From: Actinomadura fibrosa
GTDB lineage: Bacteria; Actinomycetota; Actinomycetes; Streptosporangiales; Streptosporangiaceae
Reading direction: 5' to 3'
Length of the DNA: 64,000 nucleotides
Assembly: GCF_900659615.1 (NCBI RefSeq)
Contig: NZ_CAACUY010000020.1
Coordinates: forward strand, 1 to 64,000
The translations under genes and the position numbers were made by a program. The notes beneath the pieces are model-generated. The model did not search any database, was not told the origin of the DNA, and saw nothing but the letters and a program-made list of their open reading frames with translations. Positions 60,297-64,000 of the stretch are shown here, piece after piece. The first letter of the stretch is position 1. Each line of letters begins with the position of its first letter.

Positions 60297-60971
60297 TCAG
60301 ATGAGGCCGGATAGGCCTCGGCCTAGGAGGAGGGCGCCGAGGAGCAGGAGTGCCGCGAAGGTCACCGGGGCGCTGTTGGCCTCCAGCCAGGCCCTGACGG
60401 CTCTCAGGGGAGTGTGTGTTCGGGCGTCGGCCAGGTGGGCGATCACGGGGGCGGCGACGCTGCACGCGGCGATGACGGTGAAGACGATCACGGAGACGAT
60501 CTGGCCGCCGATGCTGAGCTCCCCTTCTGAGATGGTGATCGCCGTGGCGACGCACAGGATGAGGTTCTTGGGGCTCGCCGCCGACGACATCAGGCCGAGT
60601 GTCGCCGCTCTGGCGGGAGGGACGCCGTCGATGTCCCGCGTCCAGCCCGGCAGTTCGGCCGAGGCGATGCTTCCCGGACGCGCCGTCCACTGCTTGGCGG
60701 CCAGCGTCAGCAGAAGCACCCCCAGCAGCAGCTTGATCCACGACACCGACGTCTTCGGCTCGCCAGTCACCCCGGTCATGCCGATCGCGTCCGCGATCAG
60801 GAGCAGCAGGACGGTGGCGACGACGATCCCGGCGATCCAGCCGCCCAGGAAGGCGAGCCCGGTGTCGCGGCCCCGGCGCGCCGCCAGCATGAGGACCACC
60901 GCGACGATCGGGACGGGACTCAGCGCCAACCCCACCGCAAGCGGCAGCAATCCCCCAACAACCTCGCCCAT
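60297..60971 (-). CDS. GAP/SAP-family membrane protein (LysE-like fold)
   Basis: The 224-aa, six-helix protein shows LLPLAVGLALSPVPIVAVVL, RRGRDTGLAFLGGWIAGIVV, LLGVLLLTLAAKQWTARPG and LGLMSSAASPKNLILCVATA. These are features of the GAP family (related to mycobacterial sulfolipid-1-addressing protein Sap and to LysE exporters). A role in lipid or small-molecule export is likely. ATG 60971 is preferred over a start at 61010. Confidence 0.88.
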   Translation of the reverse strand: MGEVVGGLLPLAVGLALSPVPIVAVVLMLAARRGRDTGLAFLGGWIAGIVVATVLLLLIADAIGMTGVTGEPKTSVSWIKLLLGVLLLTLAAKQWTARPGSIASAELPGWTRDIDGVPPARAATLGLMSSAASPKNLILCVATAITISEGELSIGGQIVSVIVFTVIAACSVAAPVIAHLADARTHTPLRAVRAWLEANSAPVTFAALLLLGALLLGRGLSGLI

Positions 60972-61159
60972 GTCGCCCCCGAGTACGGCCGAGCGGCGGT
61001 GCGAGCGCACCGCCTGATCCGGTGCGTACCCCGCTTGACCAGCGCTGATACGTGCCGAGCGATCTTGGGTCGGAGTTTGGTTTGGGCAGAATCTTGATCG
61101 TGGTCAGGGATGTGCCTAGATTGGCGGGGTCAGACCGTGCCCGGCGAGAGGTGACCAGC

Positions 61160-62278
61160 GTGTCTCCGCGAACAGAGCCGCCGTTCCGAGCCGACCATGT
61201 CGGCAGCCTGCTGCGTCCGGCCGACCTGCTGGCCGCGCGCGACGACCATGCCCAGGGCCGGCTGGACGACGCCGGCCTCGCCGCGGTGGAGGACGCCGCC
61301 ATCCGCGACGTGGTGGCGATGCAGCGGCGGGCGGGCCTGCGAGGTGTCACCGACGGGGAGTTCCGCCGGACGTCCTGGCACATGGACTTCATCTACCGGC
61401 TCGGTGGCATCAGCCCCGCGGACGAGAAGATCAAGGTCCGGTTCCACAGCGAGTCCGGCGACATCGAGTTCAGCACGGCGGCGCTGCGGGTCCACGACAG
61501 GATCCGCCTGCAAGAGACGATCTTCGCCGACCACTTCCGGTTCCTCCAGGACGTCGCGGGGGACGCCACGGCGAAGCTGACGATCCCGTCGCCGAACATG
61601 GTCCACTACCGGGGCGGCCCGGCGTCGATCGACCCGAAGGTGTACCCGGACGTTGAGGAGTTCTGGTCCGACCTCGCCGCCGCCTACGCCGAGCAGGTGC
61701 GGGCCATCGCTGGCCTCGGGTGCCGCTACCTGCAACTGGACGACACCAGCCTGGCCTACCTGAACGACCCGGCGCAGCGGGCGATGATCGCCGACCGCGG
61801 TGACGACCCCGACCACCTGCACCTGCGCTACATCCGGCAGATCAACGCCGCGCTGGCGGGACGTCCGGCCGGCCTCGCCGTGACCACGCACATGTGCCGG
61901 GGCAACTTCCGCTCGTCCTGGACGGCCGAGGGCGGCTACGACTTCGTCGCCGAGGCGCTCTTCAGCGAACTCGATGTGGACGGGTTCTTCCTGGAGTACG
62001 ACGACACCCGCTCAGGGGGCTTCGAGCCGCTCCGGTTCGTCCCGCCCGGCAAGATGGTCGTGCTCGGCCTGGTGACGACGAAGCGCGGCGAACTGGAGTC
62101 GAAGGACGACCTGAAGCGCCGCATCGAGGAGGCGTCCCGGTTCGTCCCGCTGGACCAGATCTGCCTGTCTCCGCAGTGCGGCTTCTCGTCCACCGTGGAG
62201 GGCAACGCGCTCGACGCGGAGCAGCAGTTCGCCAAGCTGCGCCTGATCGTGGAGACGAGCGAGGAGGTCTGGGGCTGA
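61160..62278 (+). CDS. Cobalamin-independent methionine synthase-like protein (MetE C-terminal family)
   Basis: The 372-aa protein matches the single-domain YxjG/YxjH-like relatives of MetE: PFRADHVGSLLRPADLLAAR, VTDGEFRRTSWHMDFIYRLG, KLTIPSPNMVHYRGGP, CRYLQLDDTSLAYLND, THMCRGN, VLGLVTTKRGELESKDDLKR and LSPQCGFSS. The Cys and His residues provide the zinc site that activates the thiol substrate. It should transfer a methyl group to homocysteine or a related thiol, but the donor is not predictable. GTG 61160 follows AGAGGTG. Confidence 0.92.
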   Translation: MSPRTEPPFRADHVGSLLRPADLLAARDDHAQGRLDDAGLAAVEDAAIRDVVAMQRRAGLRGVTDGEFRRTSWHMDFIYRLGGISPADEKIKVRFHSESGDIEFSTAALRVHDRIRLQETIFADHFRFLQDVAGDATAKLTIPSPNMVHYRGGPASIDPKVYPDVEEFWSDLAAAYAEQVRAIAGLGCRYLQLDDTSLAYLNDPAQRAMIADRGDDPDHLHLRYIRQINAALAGRPAGLAVTTHMCRGNFRSSWTAEGGYDFVAEALFSELDVDGFFLEYDDTRSGGFEPLRFVPPGKMVVLGLVTTKRGELESKDDLKRRIEEASRFVPLDQICLSPQCGFSSTVEGNALDAEQQFAKLRLIVETSEEVWG

Positions 62279-62300
62279 CCCGGCGGGTGCGCGCGGACCG

Positions 62301-62540
62301 TTAGGAGCCGTCGGGGTCGAACCAGACCATCGGGGCCTTCGGGGCCCTGATCGCGACATGCCCGCCGGCCGGCATGGTCCACCGGAACTGGACGAGCTCC
62401 TCGCCCCGGTGGTTGCGGTAGTGCTCGGGCTCGACGGTCACGTGGCCCTCCACCCCGTCGACCAGGACCTCGACGTCGGTGCCGAGGAGGGGCGTCCAGG
62501 TGTTGGGCTCGATGGCCTGAGGTTCGCTCACCCCGCTCAC
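62301..62540 (-). CDS. Hypothetical protein (79 aa)
   Basis: This is a small soluble beta-rich protein (TDVEVLVDGVEGHVTVEPEH, YRNHRGEELVQFRWTMPAGG, VAIRAPKAPMVWFD) with coding-like composition. The GTG start at 62540 is the first in frame. The family is not recognised. It converges on the methionine-synthase-like gene across 22 bases. Confidence 0.6.
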   Translation of the reverse strand: MSGVSEPQAIEPNTWTPLLGTDVEVLVDGVEGHVTVEPEHYRNHRGEELVQFRWTMPAGGHVAIRAPKAPMVWFDPDGS

Positions 62541-62680
62541 GCTAGTGGGCGCGGACCGGTACCGCCGTGGCGGAAGTTCTTGGTGTCCTTTGGATGAGCC
62601 TTTTGTGGTTTCGGTTGCGTTGCGTGGTCGAGATGTTACGTTGCGTTCGTCGGGGTGGTGCGACGAGGGCGAGGGCAGTC

Positions 62681-62962
62681 ATGGACCAGAGCAGCGACCG
62701 GTCGGCCGCGGGCCGGCGGGAAGAGGCCGTCTACGCGGTCGCCGGGCTGGCGGACGTCCTGCTCGGCCAGGTCGGCGAGGCGTTGCAGCGCACCGGGAGC
62801 GTGCTGCGCCGCGGTGACCGGTCCGGGCTCCTGCGGGACGGCTACGCGGAGCTCGCCGCGCGCGGCCGGCTCGCGCTGCGCCGCCATACCGAGCCGCCCG
62901 AGCCGTACATCGAGTCGCTGGCCCGCCGGGCGATCGCGCGCCGGGGAGGCGGTGATGCATGA
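62681..62962 (+). CDS. Small helical protein preceding the polyprenyl synthetase
   Basis: The 93-aa product is helical: RREEAVYAVAGLADVLLGQV, GEALQRTGSVLRRGDRSGLL and YAELAARGRLALRRHTEPPE. ATG 62681 has GAGGG upstream. It overlaps the next start by eight bases and is therefore coupled to the prenyl synthase. It may be a regulatory or stabilising partner in isoprenoid synthesis; no homologue is recalled with a known role. Confidence 0.7.
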   Translation: MDQSSDRSAAGRREEAVYAVAGLADVLLGQVGEALQRTGSVLRRGDRSGLLRDGYAELAARGRLALRRHTEPPEPYIESLARRAIARRGGGDA

Positions 62963-63989
62963 GCAGGAGGTGTTCAGAGCCCGCGTCGACCGCGCCCTCG
63001 ACGCGTTCGTGGACGAGGAGGCCGATCTCCTCCTCGGCATCAGCGAGGGCCTCGCTCCGGTCGTGCGCCAGCTCCGCGGCACCCTCGCCAACGGCAAGCG
63101 GCTGCGGGCCGCCTTCTGCTACTGGGGCTGGCGGGCCACCGGCCAGCCCGACGACGACGCGATGATCCGCGCCGCCGGCGCGCTCGAACTCGTGCACGCG
63201 GCGGCGATGGTGCACGACGACATCATCGACGAGAGCGCGGTCCGCCGCGGGGCGCCCGCCGCGCACGTCGCGCTGCGCCCGGTGGTGCCCGGCCCCGTCG
63301 ACCAGGGCAGGGCGCTGGCCATCCTGGTGGGCGACATGCTGATGGCCTGGGCCGGGCGGCTGTTCACCTCGTCCGGCCTGCCCGCCGCCTACCTGGGCCG
63401 CGCGGCCGCCCTCTGGGCGACGCTGGCGCGCGAGCTGATCGCCGGCGAGTGCCTGGAGATCCTCAGCACCGGGCGCCCGCCGCGGGTCGACGGATCGCTC
63501 CAGATCATCCGGCTGAAGACGGCCAAGTACACGGTCGAGCGTCCGCTGCACATCGGCGGCGTGCTCGCCGGGGCCCGTCCCGAGGTCATGGCCGCGTTCA
63601 CCGGCTACGGCGTCCCGATCGGCGAGGCGTACCAGCTCCGCGACGACGTCCTCGGCCTCTTCGGCGACGCCGCCGACACGGGCAAGTCCAGCCTGGACGA
63701 CATCCGGGGCGCCAAGCCGACCGTGCTGATGGCCGCCGCCCGCGACGCCGCCGGACCCGCCGACCTCGCGCGCCTCGACCGGCTCGTCGGGGACCCCGTC
63801 CTGACCGAGGACGGCCTCCGGGACGTCCGCGAGATCGTCCGCCGGGTGGGGGCGCGCGACCGGGTCGAAGCCATGATCGAACAACGCGTGGCGGCGGCCC
63901 GCGACGCCCTCGCCGGCGTCCGCCTGCCCCGGGACGCGACCTGGGCGCTGGAGCAACTGGCAGTCGCGGCGGCCCGCCGCCAAGGATGA
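62955..63989 (+). CDS. Polyprenyl (geranylgeranyl-type) diphosphate synthase
   Basis: The 344-aa trans-isoprenyl diphosphate synthase has GKRLRAAFCYWGWRATG, the first Asp-rich motif in AAMVHDDIIDESAVRRG, the KTAKYTVERPLHIG segment and the second Asp-rich motif in GEAYQLRDDVLGLFGD with KSSLDDIRGAKPT. It condenses IPP with an allylic diphosphate. The residues before the first Asp-rich motif suggest a C20-range product but do not settle chain length. It may begin a terpenoid or carotenoid locus beyond the window edge. GGGAGG precedes ATG 62955. Confidence 0.93.
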   Translation: MHEQEVFRARVDRALDAFVDEEADLLLGISEGLAPVVRQLRGTLANGKRLRAAFCYWGWRATGQPDDDAMIRAAGALELVHAAAMVHDDIIDESAVRRGAPAAHVALRPVVPGPVDQGRALAILVGDMLMAWAGRLFTSSGLPAAYLGRAAALWATLARELIAGECLEILSTGRPPRVDGSLQIIRLKTAKYTVERPLHIGGVLAGARPEVMAAFTGYGVPIGEAYQLRDDVLGLFGDAADTGKSSLDDIRGAKPTVLMAAARDAAGPADLARLDRLVGDPVLTEDGLRDVREIVRRVGARDRVEAMIEQRVAAARDALAGVRLPRDATWALEQLAVAAARRQG

Positions 63990-64000
63990 CGACCGGAGGG

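Overview
The window is high-GC chromosomal DNA with GTG/TTG starts, many 1-4 nt gene overlaps, DUF5753/DUF397 regulator pairs, an ECF41 sigma factor and DtxR/IdeR-type iron boxes. This points to a filamentous actinomycete, most likely Actinomadura or another member of the Thermomonosporaceae/Streptosporangiales. The genus is an inference.

Layout. (1) Positions 1-7095 hold an iron-controlled heme-uptake region. Two oppositely oriented gene groups encode five secreted or wall-anchored proteins (neocarzinostatin-like Ig folds, a WxL-like domain and its DUF916 partner) and the HmuTUV heme ABC importer. Three iron boxes mark the promoters. (2) Positions 7098-14602 hold an ECF41 sigma factor overlapping a secreted lipase, small metabolic proteins, and a GT4 glycosyltransferase next to a GH43-like protein. 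Between them lie remnants of a WD40 protein, an ABC exporter and a nicotinamidase. (3) Positions 14777-18152 hold an IS5 transposase, a duplicated 66-bp piece of its 3' end, three small genes and a broken integrase. (4) Positions 18152-30780 form a 12.6-kb genomic island at the 3' end of tRNA-Phe. It is bounded by a 46-bp direct repeat and carries its own tyrosine recombinase. (5) Positions 30738-64000 are mostly ordinary chromosome: tRNA-Phe, tRNA-Asp, transporters, regulators, secreted hydrolases, a FAD/Fe-S oxidoreductase, an ImmA/IrrE module, a methionine-synthase-like enzyme and a polyprenyl synthetase.

The most interesting part is the compact minus-strand cassette at 18380-23700 in the island. 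It encodes a Crp/Fnr-type cyclic-nucleotide sensor, a divergent class III nucleotide cyclase, a 584-aa protein with a degenerate P-loop, a 238-aa unknown, a small excisionase-like HTH protein, and a protein with a nucleoside 2-deoxyribosyltransferase-like domain plus a helical C-terminus. This combination of second-messenger synthase, sensor and nucleotide-acting effector-like domain resembles the logic of cyclic-nucleotide anti-phage systems such as Pycsar, but the gene content matches no system I can name. The host chromosome encodes the same sensor-plus-cyclase pairing as one fused 603-aa protein at 38145-39956.

The rest of the island carries CutA, an HTH/TPR regulator, an anti-sigma-like ATPase, and a three-gene cassette with a phosphotransferase-like protein whose catalytic loop is altered.
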